This document shows, one piece after another, positions 7,831 to 16,764 of a stretch of 64,000 nucleotides of DNA (within the stretch, counting starts at the first letter, position 1; each line of letters opens with the position of its first letter). The notes under the pieces are model-generated. The model was not told the DNA's origin and made no database searches. It saw only the letters and a list, made by a program, of their open reading frames with translations. The position numbers were made by a program, and so were the translations under genes. This DNA is from GCA-002726655 sp046582185. Its GTDB lineage: Bacteria; Pseudomonadota; Gammaproteobacteria; Pseudomonadales; Azotimanducaceae. The stretch lies in contig JAYGEX010000001.1 of assembly GCA_046582185.1 (NCBI GenBank), positions 1-64,000 of the forward strand, written 5' to 3'.

Positions 7831-8022
7831 GTGAACGCTATTCTTTCAACACTCAAATATATCCAGAGTGTCGTTGAATTTTCCATGGGACTTCCTCCAG
7901 AATCAGCCGCGCTGTAAATGATTCAATGAACGGCGCACTGATCTCGGAAAAATCAGCTTCCAAAAAACAAACTCCGAAAAACAAACCCTAAGTCATCGCT
8001 CCATAGCCACGAGAAAATAATA

Positions 8023-8880
8023 ATGAACCAATGGCAGATCGGTAAGGTCAAGATTACCCGGGTCATCGAGATGGAAGTCACCGGTGGTACAAAATTCATT
8101 TTGCCCCAGGCTAATCGGGATGCAATTAAGGAGATGCCATGGCTAAGTCCGCACTTCGCAGATGCCGACGGAAACCTCATTATGAGCATTCATGCACTGG
8201 TAATAGAGACGCCCAACAGAAAGATGGTTGTAGATACGTGCATCGGCAACGACAAGCAACGAAATATACCCAACTGGACCAACCTGCAACTGCCTTTCCT
8301 TGAAGACCTGCAAAAAGCTGGCTACGCCCGGGAAGATATTGACACAGTAATGTGTACGCATCTTCATGTTGACCATGTGGGATGGAATACCATGCTGGTT
8401 GACGACAAATGGGTGCCGACGTTTCCAAACGCAAGATACATTATGGGAAGGCAGGAATACGGCTACTGGAATAGCGAGGATGCCGATCCCACCAACGATG
8501 CAGTAATGGCAGATTCAGTTCGCCCGGTATTTGATGCTGGGCTGGTTGACCTGGTGGATATGGATCATCGCATTAGCGATGAAATCTATTTTGAAGCAAC
8601 CCCAGGGCACACACCTGGGCACGTCAGCGTACATATTGAATCCGAGGGCAAGCATGCACTGATCACAGGTGATTGTATTCACCACCCTTGCCAGATTGAG
8701 AAAATAGAATGGTCAAGTAGCGCGGATTATGATCCGTCAAAAGCGATAGACACCAGAGTCAAGCTGTTAGAAAAATATGTAAACGAAGATGTGTTGATAA
8801 TCGGTACGCATTTCGCTACGCCCACAGCTGGTTATTTCAAGGAAGTTGACGGTCACTATTGGCTGGATGTAAACGGCTGA
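8023..8880 (+). CDS. MBL-fold metallo-hydrolase (lactonase-like)
   Basis: 285 residues. The zinc-binding HxHxDH motif is THLHVDHVGW (H113, H115, D117, H118). The second histidine is in ATPGHTPGHVSVHI and the bridging aspartate in ITGDCIHHP. The arrangement resembles the lactonase/AttM-like branch of the metallo-beta-lactamase superfamily, without a signal peptide. Substrates of relatives include lactones and other esters; the actual substrate is unknown. A second, unrelated-length MBL gene lies 1 kb downstream and the two small secreted paralogues flank the pair. Confidence 0.9.
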   Translation: MNQWQIGKVKITRVIEMEVTGGTKFILPQANRDAIKEMPWLSPHFADADGNLIMSIHALVIETPNRKMVVDTCIGNDKQRNIPNWTNLQLPFLEDLQKAGYAREDIDTVMCTHLHVDHVGWNTMLVDDKWVPTFPNARYIMGRQEYGYWNSEDADPTNDAVMADSVRPVFDAGLVDLVDMDHRISDEIYFEATPGHTPGHVSVHIESEGKHALITGDCIHHPCQIEKIEWSSSADYDPSKAIDTRVKLLEKYVNEDVLIIGTHFATPTAGYFKEVDGHYWLDVNG

Positions 8881-8938
8881 GATGTTGAGGAGAGCTTGCC
8901 TTAGCGATTAGCAAGTCGGTGAGTCCGCATGTTCCAAC

Positions 8939-9586
8939 TCAAGCATCAACCTCTTCCAGCTTTACTTCAACGCCATGCTCAATCAGAGTTTGGTTAGCCG
9001 CCGCCAGGACCTGCCCGTATCGGTCCATAACGAAGCGTTGAAACAGGGGTAGTAACATCACTCGTTCATCATATCGGAGGTTCAGTTGTTCCAGTGCTTG
9101 CCAGAAGCATAGAAAGAATATCTCCGGGCGTAAGGGAAATTCATCCAGGTCACGATTCAACAATCGCGACATCCTCAGCCTGACTTCTTTGATGAACACT
9201 TTATAATGGCTTTCGGTTTTTGACTTGTAAGTCGTAATCAGGGTCTCTGCAATACCTCTAGGTGCATTGAGAATGGGATCTTCACGTTGGTTCAGGAAGA
9301 TCAGCCACACTTCTTTCATAAGTCGCGTAAATTCGCCGCGATACAGGTCAGACTGCACCTTTAACGCCCGCATCACGTTGAAATGATGCTCAAGCGCTTC
9401 CTGCTCATCGAGGCCCCACATTTCTTCAAACAATGCGTCTGCCACATTCGCTCCAAGGCCATCAAACAGATAATCAAGCTTGACGTCCATGTTTACCTTG
9501 AGCTCTTTAACTATATCCAATGTTCTTCGCCTCGCGGCCATCGGTAAATCGATTACTTTAGCATCCTGCTGTAATAACGATGTCAT
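8939..9586 (-). CDS. Short DUF1631-like protein
   Basis: 215 residues, predicted all-helical and soluble. DALFEEMWGLDEQEALEHHF followed by a conserved hydrophobic helix, and the C-terminal LFQRFVMDRYGQVLAAANQT and LIEHGVEV, resemble the N-terminal region of DUF1631 proteins, which are normally about 700 residues. This is therefore either a truncated or a stand-alone form. The ATG at 9586 is preferred over a TTG five codons upstream because GGGA precedes it. Function unknown; the family assignment is tentative. Confidence 0.6.
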   Translation of the reverse strand: MTSLLQQDAKVIDLPMAARRRTLDIVKELKVNMDVKLDYLFDGLGANVADALFEEMWGLDEQEALEHHFNVMRALKVQSDLYRGEFTRLMKEVWLIFLNQREDPILNAPRGIAETLITTYKSKTESHYKVFIKEVRLRMSRLLNRDLDEFPLRPEIFFLCFWQALEQLNLRYDERVMLLPLFQRFVMDRYGQVLAAANQTLIEHGVEVKLEEVDA

Positions 9587-9832
9587 GTTGATATTTCCCA
9601 ATCTGTTTTTTGGTCCCTGAATAACATAAATATCACGGAAGATGGAATACCACTACAATTCTCTCGACTTGTTCCCAGAACCGTGCGCTGCATCACATAA
9701 GCAGTTTGCGCCAGTTCAAAGTGTTACATTCTTTACAAATGGCGACTGGTGACAAATGGGCGACGAACGGCTTAACTATTTTCAAACGAGGCACCTAGTG
9801 TATGATCTGGTCTTTGCATCAAGAATTAGCCC

Positions 9833-10942
9833 ATGACTGACGTTTCCGATCCCCTGACTTATCCCTACGACAAGCCACCTGCGTCTGGCACCACAATGGA
9901 AATTGCGGCCGGTGTTTACTGGCTTCGAATGCCCCTGCCAATGTCCCTTAATCACATCAATTTGTACTTACTGGAAGGAGATACCGGATGGACGGTAGTG
10001 GATACGGGCATAAGAGGTTCAGAAACGCGAGATCTATGGCTGGAAATATTCGATACTCAACTGGGCGGTAAACCGGTAGAACAGGTTATTTGTACGCACA
10101 TGCATCCCGACCATACGGGACAGGCGGGATTTATTACTGAACATTGGCGCGTACCCCTGCTGATGAGCTATGGCGAGTATTACCAGGCTAGAGTGATGTC
10201 GACAATGATGCGCGAAGGTGGCTCCTGGCATATGAGCGATTACTTTGCGCGCGCGGGGATGAGCAACGACATACTGGAAAAAATGAAAGATATCCGCAGC
10301 AGTTTCACACCACAGCCTGATGACAAACCATTACCGTCATCATTTAATCGGCTCAGCGATGGTGACTCTATCCAGATCGGCCAAAATAAATGGGATCTGA
10401 TTAGCGGCAATGGACACTCACCGGAACACATTTGTCTCTATTGTAAGGAACTCCGAATACTGATCTCCGGCGATCAGATCCTGCCCATTATTACATCGAA
10501 TGTCAGCGTTCAACCAACTGAGCCATTGGCGAATCCAATGCTTGGCTGGCTGGATTCACATGAAAAATTCAAAAAGTTATTGCCTAACGATATCCTTGTG
10601 CTGCCTGCTCACAACAGTCCTTTTTATGGCGTTCAGGAACGGCTACAGCAACTTATCGACCACCATGAAGACAGGATGCTCATTATTGAGGAGAAATGCG
10701 TCGAGCCTCAGCGAGCGATTGACCTGCTGCCATACCTTTTCAATCGGAAGCTTGAAGATCACTCATTGTTTATGGCTCTTGGAGAGTGCATCGCTCATAT
10801 CCACTGCCTGATGGGTCGTAATCGAATTGAAAGAGTTCTGCAAGACGACGTATATTTATACAAGTCAATTGATCCTACCCTGGGCGATCGTGCACGCCCC
10901 GAGGCTCATGAAGAACTCGAAGATTCACCGCAACTTGTTTGA
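9833..10942 (+). CDS. MBL-fold metallo-hydrolase with winged-helix C-terminus
   Basis: 369 residues. Zinc ligands are in ICTHMHPDHTGQ (H89, H91, D93, H94), SGNGHSPEHICLY and ILISGDQILP. The C-terminal 90 residues (PQRAIDLLPYLFNRKLEDHS and following) match the winged-helix tail found in LACTB2-like MBL proteins. It is longer than the MBL enzyme at 8023 and not closely related to it. It is cytoplasmic, with no signal peptide. The substrate is unknown; relatives hydrolyse thioesters or nucleic-acid-like phosphodiesters. The decayed secreted paralogue follows 39 bases downstream. Confidence 0.88.
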   Translation: MTDVSDPLTYPYDKPPASGTTMEIAAGVYWLRMPLPMSLNHINLYLLEGDTGWTVVDTGIRGSETRDLWLEIFDTQLGGKPVEQVICTHMHPDHTGQAGFITEHWRVPLLMSYGEYYQARVMSTMMREGGSWHMSDYFARAGMSNDILEKMKDIRSSFTPQPDDKPLPSSFNRLSDGDSIQIGQNKWDLISGNGHSPEHICLYCKELRILISGDQILPIITSNVSVQPTEPLANPMLGWLDSHEKFKKLLPNDILVLPAHNSPFYGVQERLQQLIDHHEDRMLIIEEKCVEPQRAIDLLPYLFNRKLEDHSLFMALGECIAHIHCLMGRNRIERVLQDDVYLYKSIDPTLGDRARPEAHEELEDSPQLV

Positions 10943-10981
10943 AGGCCGGGTCTGAACTTCAACATAGGGGGAGTTATCGCC

Positions 10982-11407
10982 ATATACCGTCTAATTATTC
11001 TAACTTGCCTGATGATGCCCCTTTCGGGCCTTGCAGCTACTTTCTCATCCACAGAGACTAATCCAGAAATATAGGCGGCTCTCGATTGGACATTGCCGGA
11101 TCATGACTGCAAGGTCCCGACTGTAAAACAATCAAATGTCATGGTCGGCAAAGACAGGAAGTACAAGAAGGCGGCGAAGAAATACCAAAAGTGCATGAAC
11201 GAGTACAAGGATGGCCTGGCCAAAGACCAACAGAAGATGATGGCGAGCGCCCAGCATGGCCTAAATCAGGAGCAGGCCGATAAGATTATGGGGAATATGA
11301 AAATCATCCAGGCTATTCTCCAACCCATCGCGCCTAATCAAAGTAATGTCAATAATTACACCACGAATGAGGACATTGACCTCAAAGACAGCCAACATGG
11401 ACGTTAG
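10982..11407 (+). pseudogene. Decayed paralogue of the small secreted protein (lost start, CAG to TAG)
   Basis: The frame encodes a signal peptide (YRLIILTCLMMPLSGLAA), the AALDW motif, two cysteines (HDC and KCM), a basic Lys-rich middle and AQHGLNQEQADKI. Two lesions are seen. The codon eight bases after a GGGGGAG ribosome site is ATA instead of ATG, and codon TAG at 11072-11074 stands where the paralogue at 7507 has CAG in the VQAALDW motif. A TTG at 11093 could start a version without a signal peptide. The rest of the frame is open to a TAG at 11407. Probable young pseudogene. Confidence 0.7.
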
Positions 11408-11417
11408 ATAAGTCCAT

Positions 11418-12779
11418 CTACCAGAAAGCGCCAATTGGGCCAGGGAAGACTACTGGACTCTCCAGGCCATCATCGCTGACACTGGTTACACCAAATATAT
11501 AGTTATCGATGACAACATTCTCCAGGGTAAATTCGGTAACGTCGCCCGCTTCTCTGGACCACCGCCACTGCGAATCAGTCGTTAGCCGCCAATAAAGCTT
11601 ATAGCTCGCAGCACCCTGAATCTTTGCCCATTTCAGCGTCGTATCCTTTGAGACCATGCCTTCTATGCTGACATTACTTGGTGGTGCCGGAGCCCAGGCC
11701 ATGGACGCCAGGGTAACGGCATTCAGCGCAGTTAATTTGGCGGCATAGTCAAAATCCACAAATTCAATAACATCACCAAAAGCAGTACCATCTTCAACAC
11801 GTAAATCCTGATGCTGACGGTCATAGTGCTCGTTGGTTTCCATGATTCTTACGCCCGGAAACCCCTGCTCATTGAAGGGACGGTGATGGCCTCCTCTACC
11901 AAAGCGGTCCAAACGATAAATCATCATGACATCCAGGTTCCGGATGTACTGGTCTGCCATACGATCAACGTATCGCGCAAGGTTTCTGGAAGGCGAATCT
12001 ACTTCACCGCCTGTGAACCGACGCAGCCGCGCCTGCTTGGCAGTTTCATTTGGCCTGGTGGCCTCTGAAAACACCCGGGCAGTGGTATTGTTGATCACGC
12101 CATTGATACCGGAAATGTTTCCAATCATGTCGTTATTGAGCACACCCTCAATGTGCCAGCCATCTGCCTTGGCTTGCTTTGCAAAGATCTTACCGCCAAA
12201 TAAACCCTGCTCTTCTCCGGACAAGCCGCTAAATACAATATTTGCTGCAAACCGGTATTTGCTGAGCACCCTGGCGGCTTCAATGGTTCCAGCCATGCCG
12301 GATGCATTATCATTGGCACCAGGCGAATCGTTAGTGCTGTCCAGAGGATCACTGATGCGGGAATCTATATCCCCTGACATGATCACGTAACGATTGCTGT
12401 CGGTGGTACCTTTTAAAATAGCAATCACATTAACAACTTCAGTTGGTTCAGGAATACGACGCTCGTCGCTGAAGACCTCGCTTTGATAATAGACATCGAG
12501 GCAGCCGCCGCAGTCCTTGGAGATTGATTCGAATTCAGATTTAATCCACCGGCGGGCAGCGCCTATTCCACGAGAATCGGAATTGGTGCTCGATAAGGTA
12601 TGACGTGTACCAAAGCTTGTGAGCATCCGGATGTCTTTTTCTATACGCGCAGCCGAGGTGCTCTCGGCAATTTCATGGAGATCCCTTTCACTAGCAAATA
12701 GGGGCAGGGGCAAAAGAGCAGCTATCGCAAGGGTTGCGCAAAGGCTGTGAGTAAGAAGGCCGTCAGTAAATTGTTTCAT
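11418..12779 (-). CDS. Secreted M28-family peptidase with C-terminal fibronectin type III-like domain
   Basis: About 453 residues. The start at 12779 has GGGGA upstream and gives a normal signal peptide (KQFTDGLLTH..ALLPLPLFA). The catalytic domain shows GANDNASGMAG (bridging Asp), SGLSGEEQGLFG (Glu base and ligand) and NNDMIGN. The usual first zinc histidine region reads MSGDIDSR, with Asp where many M28 enzymes have His. A histidine-rich RGGHHRPFNEQGFPGVR lies later. The last 90 residues form an FN3-like domain. It probably cleaves peptides outside the cytoplasm as an aminopeptidase. Confidence 0.88.
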   Translation of the reverse strand: MKQFTDGLLTHSLCATLAIAALLPLPLFASERDLHEIAESTSAARIEKDIRMLTSFGTRHTLSSTNSDSRGIGAARRWIKSEFESISKDCGGCLDVYYQSEVFSDERRIPEPTEVVNVIAILKGTTDSNRYVIMSGDIDSRISDPLDSTNDSPGANDNASGMAGTIEAARVLSKYRFAANIVFSGLSGEEQGLFGGKIFAKQAKADGWHIEGVLNNDMIGNISGINGVINNTTARVFSEATRPNETAKQARLRRFTGGEVDSPSRNLARYVDRMADQYIRNLDVMMIYRLDRFGRGGHHRPFNEQGFPGVRIMETNEHYDRQHQDLRVEDGTAFGDVIEFVDFDYAAKLTALNAVTLASMAWAPAPPSNVSIEGMVSKDTTLKWAKIQGAASYKLYWRLTTDSQWRWSREAGDVTEFTLENVVIDNYIFGVTSVSDDGLESPVVFPGPIGAFW

Positions 12780-12883
12780 TGTGTATTCCCCGGATATAGG
12801 CTCAAAATACATCATTCATTCCTCAGAGTTTCTGGGTTTGGCTTTCATCTTCACAATCGGCTGATACCCAGAATTCACCGTAT

Positions 12884-13378
12884 CTAAAAATATCGACCAA
12901 GTGCGAGTTTGTAACAAAATTCCGTGATCTCTACCTCACCAAAATTGCTGACTCTGGAGCTCTCAAGCCTGCTGAACTTTAGCTTTTCAGATAAGCCAAT
13001 CGCAACAGGCGAAAGCGCCGGGATCCATATGATCGCATGCTCAAAGCCTCGCCTCTTAAGCACTGACAGGCCATGCACCAACAGCTTTTGGCCATAGCCA
13101 AAGCCCCAGTAATCAGGGCGCAATGCCAAGCCCATAATTTCTCCTGTTTCTCCGTCCCGGAAATAGTCTTCGCCAGGATCACCACTGCTTACGTAGCCAA
13201 ACGGACTTTCATCTTCAGCGAGATAAGTAAATGCGCCCGGCTCTTGGAACCTTTTGGGCCAATCTGTCAGTGAAACCCAATTTTCTGTGAGCGCGCCATA
13301 GGCTGCTGATTGGACTTCGGCAAGTTTATCAGCATCCGCAGTAACAGCACGGCGGATTGCTACTGATGCCATTTTCAT
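12884..13378 (-). CDS. GNAT-family N-acetyltransferase
   Basis: 164 residues. The acetyl-CoA-binding motif A region reads GLALRPDYWGFGYGQKLLVH, matching the R/Q-x-x-G-x-G/A pattern in relaxed form. The preceding strand contains ETGEIMGLAL and the C-terminal part has the conserved hydrophobic core of the GNAT fold (HAIIWIPALSPVAIGLSEKL). The acceptor is unknown. It lies on the same strand downstream of the acyl-CoA synthetase, 88 bases apart, and could be cotranscribed. An alternative start two codons in (MASVAIRR) is possible. Confidence 0.82.
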   Translation of the reverse strand: MKMASVAIRRAVTADADKLAEVQSAAYGALTENWVSLTDWPKRFQEPGAFTYLAEDESPFGYVSSGDPGEDYFRDGETGEIMGLALRPDYWGFGYGQKLLVHGLSVLKRRGFEHAIIWIPALSPVAIGLSEKLKFSRLESSRVSNFGEVEITEFCYKLALGRYF

Positions 13379-13466
13379 ATCATCTTTAGCCTACCTTGGC
13401 TTTAAATCAGGCATATTTCACCTCACCGAAAACGTTTGCTCATCGAAGGCCGATAGCTTGAATGTT

Positions 13467-15032
13467 CTATATGGATTTATCCCGACCAGCCCAATAGGGT
13501 TCTCGAACTGTCCTGCGGAGTATTTTACCGGTGGGTAATCTGGGTAGATCATCAACAAAATCGATTGTCCTTGGACATTTGAAGGCAGGCAGTCGAGTTC
13601 GTGCAAAATCGATGAGCTCCTGGGACAATTCGCTGGATGCAGTGAAAGCAGCATTTAGCTGGACAACAGACTTGACCTCTTCGCCCCACTCTTCGCTGGG
13701 AATACCGATCGTGCAAACATCATGAACCGCTGGATGCTGCATGACCTCGCTATCAACTTCCTGGGGATAAATGTTTACGCCAGCGGAGATGATCAGCTCT
13801 GCACTACGCCCGGTTAAGAATAAGTACCCATCCGAATCAAAATACCCCATATCACCTAGCGTAAAATAGTCGCCGCTATAGGATGATTCGGTTTTTTCCT
13901 TGTCTTTGTAGTAAATGAACCTGCCTTTCTCCGGAGCGTGCATATAAATGGTACCGGTCTCGCCGACCGCTACTTCATCGCCGTTATCGTCGACAATTTT
14001 GTTGTCAAATTCCGGCCCTGGATTGCCAACACTGCCTGGCTTGGTCAGCCATTCTTCCGAGCCAATCAGGAAACCCCCACCGCCTTCCGTGGCTGCATAA
14101 TATTCCACCAGCACCGGGCCGAACCACTCGATCATGGCGTGTTTAACATGCACGGGGCAAGGCGCGGCACCATGGATAATCAGGCGCATGCTACTAATGT
14201 CATACTTGGCTTTGGTTTCCTCGGGCAGCTGCAACATGCGGTGGAACATCGTCGCGACCATGTGACAATTGGTTACCCTTCGTTCATGGATCAGGCGGAG
14301 CGTCTCTTCCGGATCCCATCTGTCCATAAGCACAACGCCTGCGCCGGAAACAATCGGCACAAGTACATCAATGAGCAAGGGCGCGGCATGATATGCAGGA
14401 CCGGTACACAGGCAGACTTCGTCTCCCTTTGAATAACCTGTGGCGCCATAATCAGGCATGGTTGGCGGGCGCTCTTCGCGGTACACACCTTTGGGTTTGC
14501 CCGTTGTGCCGGAGGTATACAGCATGGTGCCGCCGTGAACAGGCTCCGGGATGTTCTGGCCATCCTGCGCGCCAAGGGCATCATCATAAGAATCAAAGCC
14601 TTCAATCTTGCCACCAATAGACAGGCAAACCTGCAGCCGCGAGGATAATTGGGTCGCTTCCTGCGCCTTTCCTGACATTGAATCTTCCGCAAAGAATATC
14701 TTCGCATCACAGTTATCAACGATGTATCCGATTTCTTCGCCGGTCAGATGCCAGTTGATTGGCGTCACTCTGATTCCGGAACGAAAGGCAGCCATGATCA
14801 CCTCGATGAACTCCACCCTGTTACTGCAGAGTAGTGCCACGGCATCGTCAACACCCAATCCAAGGTTATGCATGTGATTTGCCAACTGGTTGCACCTTCG
14901 ATTGAGGTGTTCCCAGTCATAGTCGCCAAAGCGGTCGACCACGGCTATTTCATTCGGTTTACAAGCCGCATGCACCGCTACGGCCATACCATTTAATGCT
15001 GCTGTTTCGACAGCAGTTTCAGCATAGTTCAT
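13467..15032 (-). CDS. Acyl-CoA synthetase (AMP-forming)
   Basis: 521 residues. The AMP-binding P-loop is TMLYTSGTTGKPKGV (about 169-183). Later motifs are YYAATEGGG (A5), YFTLGDMGYFDSDGYLFLTG (A7), and the A10 lysine in PTGKILRRTVREP. The enzyme activates a carboxylic acid to its CoA thioester through an acyl-adenylate; the acid is not identifiable from the sequence, though neighbours are fatty-acyl and xenobiotic enzymes. The start gives a normal N-terminus with GGA upstream. Confidence 0.92.
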   Translation of the reverse strand: MNYAETAVETAALNGMAVAVHAACKPNEIAVVDRFGDYDWEHLNRRCNQLANHMHNLGLGVDDAVALLCSNRVEFIEVIMAAFRSGIRVTPINWHLTGEEIGYIVDNCDAKIFFAEDSMSGKAQEATQLSSRLQVCLSIGGKIEGFDSYDDALGAQDGQNIPEPVHGGTMLYTSGTTGKPKGVYREERPPTMPDYGATGYSKGDEVCLCTGPAYHAAPLLIDVLVPIVSGAGVVLMDRWDPEETLRLIHERRVTNCHMVATMFHRMLQLPEETKAKYDISSMRLIIHGAAPCPVHVKHAMIEWFGPVLVEYYAATEGGGGFLIGSEEWLTKPGSVGNPGPEFDNKIVDDNGDEVAVGETGTIYMHAPEKGRFIYYKDKEKTESSYSGDYFTLGDMGYFDSDGYLFLTGRSAELIISAGVNIYPQEVDSEVMQHPAVHDVCTIGIPSEEWGEEVKSVVQLNAAFTASSELSQELIDFARTRLPAFKCPRTIDFVDDLPRLPTGKILRRTVREPYWAGRDKSI

Positions 15033-15423
15033 TCATAAGATCCAGATTTATTTCGATACAGGAGAATGCCGGAATAACCATAATTAAAGCAAGTGTAATT
15101 GAAGGTAGTGTCTTTATTGCACCCGGCAGAACGTAAACAACTTATACAATATGAGCTGGTGGAACCTTGTAATTACCGTAAACATCCCCACATCTGTACT
15201 GCCTGAACTGGCAGAAGAAGGTGCTCGCTGCTATGCTTCGCCGCACCAGATGCATTGCAACTAACTTGAGCGTATCCAGAAATGGAAACCGCCGGTGTTA
15301 CTTTCTTTGTAAGTGCTACCTTTGCAAGTAATTGATTTAACTATCTAAGCAAAATCGTATGCTGCAATTTCAACCAAATATATGATATTTCTGGACAGGA
15401 ACTAACTTGAGGATTGATCGGCA
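15033..15423. other. 391-base intergenic region between acyl-CoA synthetase and clpP-like gene
   Basis: This is a divergent promoter region with no convincing ORF. A 12 bp sequence, AACTAACTTGAG, occurs twice in direct orientation at 15259-15270 and 15400-15411; the second copy ends 12 bases before the ClpP-like start and overlaps its ribosome-site area. No terminator, tRNA or strong sigma-70 box was seen. Confidence 0.5.
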
Positions 15424-16002
15424 ATGAACGAAGAAACACAGGACATAAAAATCCCGAACATCAACTTTATGGACGAAAAACTTTTTAAGTCCCGTTCCAT
15501 TTCCATATTTGGGCAAATTAACGAGAAGGTAGCTCGAACAGTTACCGAGCAATTACTGGCACTATCAGCCGAGAGTGATGAGCCCATCACCATATACATC
15601 AGTTCCCCAGGTGGTCATGTTGAATCCGGCGATGTGGTCTATGACATGATCAAGTTCATCAAGCCAGAAGTTAGAGTGGTTGGAACGGGCTGGGTTGCCA
15701 GTGCTGCAACCAACATCTATCTGGCCGCAAAGAAAGAAAATCGATATTCATTGCCAAATACCCGCTACCTGGTGCATCAGCCTTCAGGTGGATCACAAGG
15801 TGACGCAACGGATATTAAAATTCAGATGGAACAAATAATTAAGACAAAGGAAAGAATCAACAAAATTATTTCCAAAGAAACTGGCCGACCACTGGAACAG
15901 GTAGAAAAAGATACCGACAGAGACTATTGGATGTCCGTTGATGAAGCGATCGAATACGGCATCGTCCACAAGGTAGTTTCGTCAATCGGCGAAATTACCT
16001 AG
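15424..16002 (+). CDS. ClpP-like serine protease subunit (paralogue)
   Basis: 192 residues, the normal ClpP length. The catalytic triad is recognisable: Ser93 in GWVASAATNIYLAA, His118 in RYLVHQPSGG, and Asp167 in DTDRDYWMS. The serine segment differs from the usual GxAASMGAxLL form of housekeeping ClpP, and the IYISSPGGHVESG oxyanion strand is conserved. No clpX, clpA or trigger factor gene is adjacent, whereas the housekeeping clpP is normally next to clpX. This is therefore probably a second ClpP with its own partner or a stand-alone role. The cytoplasmic peptidase assignment is sure; substrates are unknown. Confidence 0.88.
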   Translation: MNEETQDIKIPNINFMDEKLFKSRSISIFGQINEKVARTVTEQLLALSAESDEPITIYISSPGGHVESGDVVYDMIKFIKPEVRVVGTGWVASAATNIYLAAKKENRYSLPNTRYLVHQPSGGSQGDATDIKIQMEQIIKTKERINKIISKETGRPLEQVEKDTDRDYWMSVDEAIEYGIVHKVVSSIGEIT

Positions 16003-16017
16003 CGAATAGCTTGCCTC

Positions 16018-16038
16018 CGGGCTGGTGCTACCGGCCCG
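16018..16038. terminator. Hairpin between convergent genes (possible terminator)
   Basis: CGGGCTGGT at 16018-16026 pairs with ACCGGCCCG at 16030-16038 around a three-base loop with one wobble pair. It lies 15 bases after the ClpP-like stop, between two convergent genes. There is no T-tract on either side, so intrinsic termination is uncertain. Confidence 0.35.
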
Positions 16039-16071
16039 AATCAATCAGGGAACCTGCAACGGGACACTACT

Positions 16072-16686
16072 CTAGTGCAGCATTACTCTGCCATTCGGAG
16101 AATCGATAATTGCCCGCATGCCGTCAGGCCCTTCAATCACTTCGACATCAATATCCAGTGACTTCATGAGTGCTGAAAATACCTCGCTATCATTCACCAG
16201 TTGCACGGCATAATTATTGAGCGTACAACCCGCTGGGGAATCATCAGCCGGGTGCGGTGAATCAAGCCAATTGATAAAGAACGGCATAAAGTCCCGGAAC
16301 GGATGATCACGAACGAATAATATCTGCCAGGCCAGCTTCAAGCCATCCGGGCGCGTGCGGGTCATATCAATAATGTGATAGCCGTAGGAATATTCATCCA
16401 GAACAGGCTTTACGGTGTCGAAACTATCTGTCGCAACTGCCCATCGACGAATGCCGGAGAATTGACGGTCCAGTAGTTCCTGTCCAGTAGTTTCAGCCAG
16501 TTCCTGTTCTTTATCCGGTGCGATAATTTCCAGGTATTGAGAATTAGCAAATGACAGAAGAGCATTACAGGTGCCCTGCCCTTCGTGGGAGCCACCAAAT
16601 GTTGCCTTAACACCGGTGAGCTTTTCCACTTCGCTAATCCCGTCCTGCAGATCACTGACGGCGTACATAACGTGATCAAGTTTCAT
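16072..16686 (-). CDS. VOC-superfamily glyoxalase-like protein
   Basis: 204 residues from the ATG at 16686 (a TTG one codon earlier is ignored). The N-terminus LDHVMYAVSDLQDGISEVEK and the following FGGSHEGQGTCNALLSF match the Glyoxalase-like (Glyoxalase_3) domain. A second half-domain contains PFFINWLDSPHPADDSPAGC. Members are metal-dependent lyases, dioxygenases or binding proteins, and no specific reaction can be named. The gene converges with the ClpP-like gene. Confidence 0.8.
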   Translation of the reverse strand: MKLDHVMYAVSDLQDGISEVEKLTGVKATFGGSHEGQGTCNALLSFANSQYLEIIAPDKEQELAETTGQELLDRQFSGIRRWAVATDSFDTVKPVLDEYSYGYHIIDMTRTRPDGLKLAWQILFVRDHPFRDFMPFFINWLDSPHPADDSPAGCTLNNYAVQLVNDSEVFSALMKSLDIDVEVIEGPDGMRAIIDSPNGRVMLH

Positions 16687-16764
16687 CAATACCTCTTGTG
16701 GAATCTAAACTGCTGCATGCTTAAACTAATTCCCACCATCAAAGTAAAGCAAACAGAAGTGCAG

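Noticed and set aside
8881..8938. Imperfect inverted repeat after the MBL gene (CTTGC..GCAAG)
   Set aside because: A long loop and no T-tract; not convincing as a terminator.
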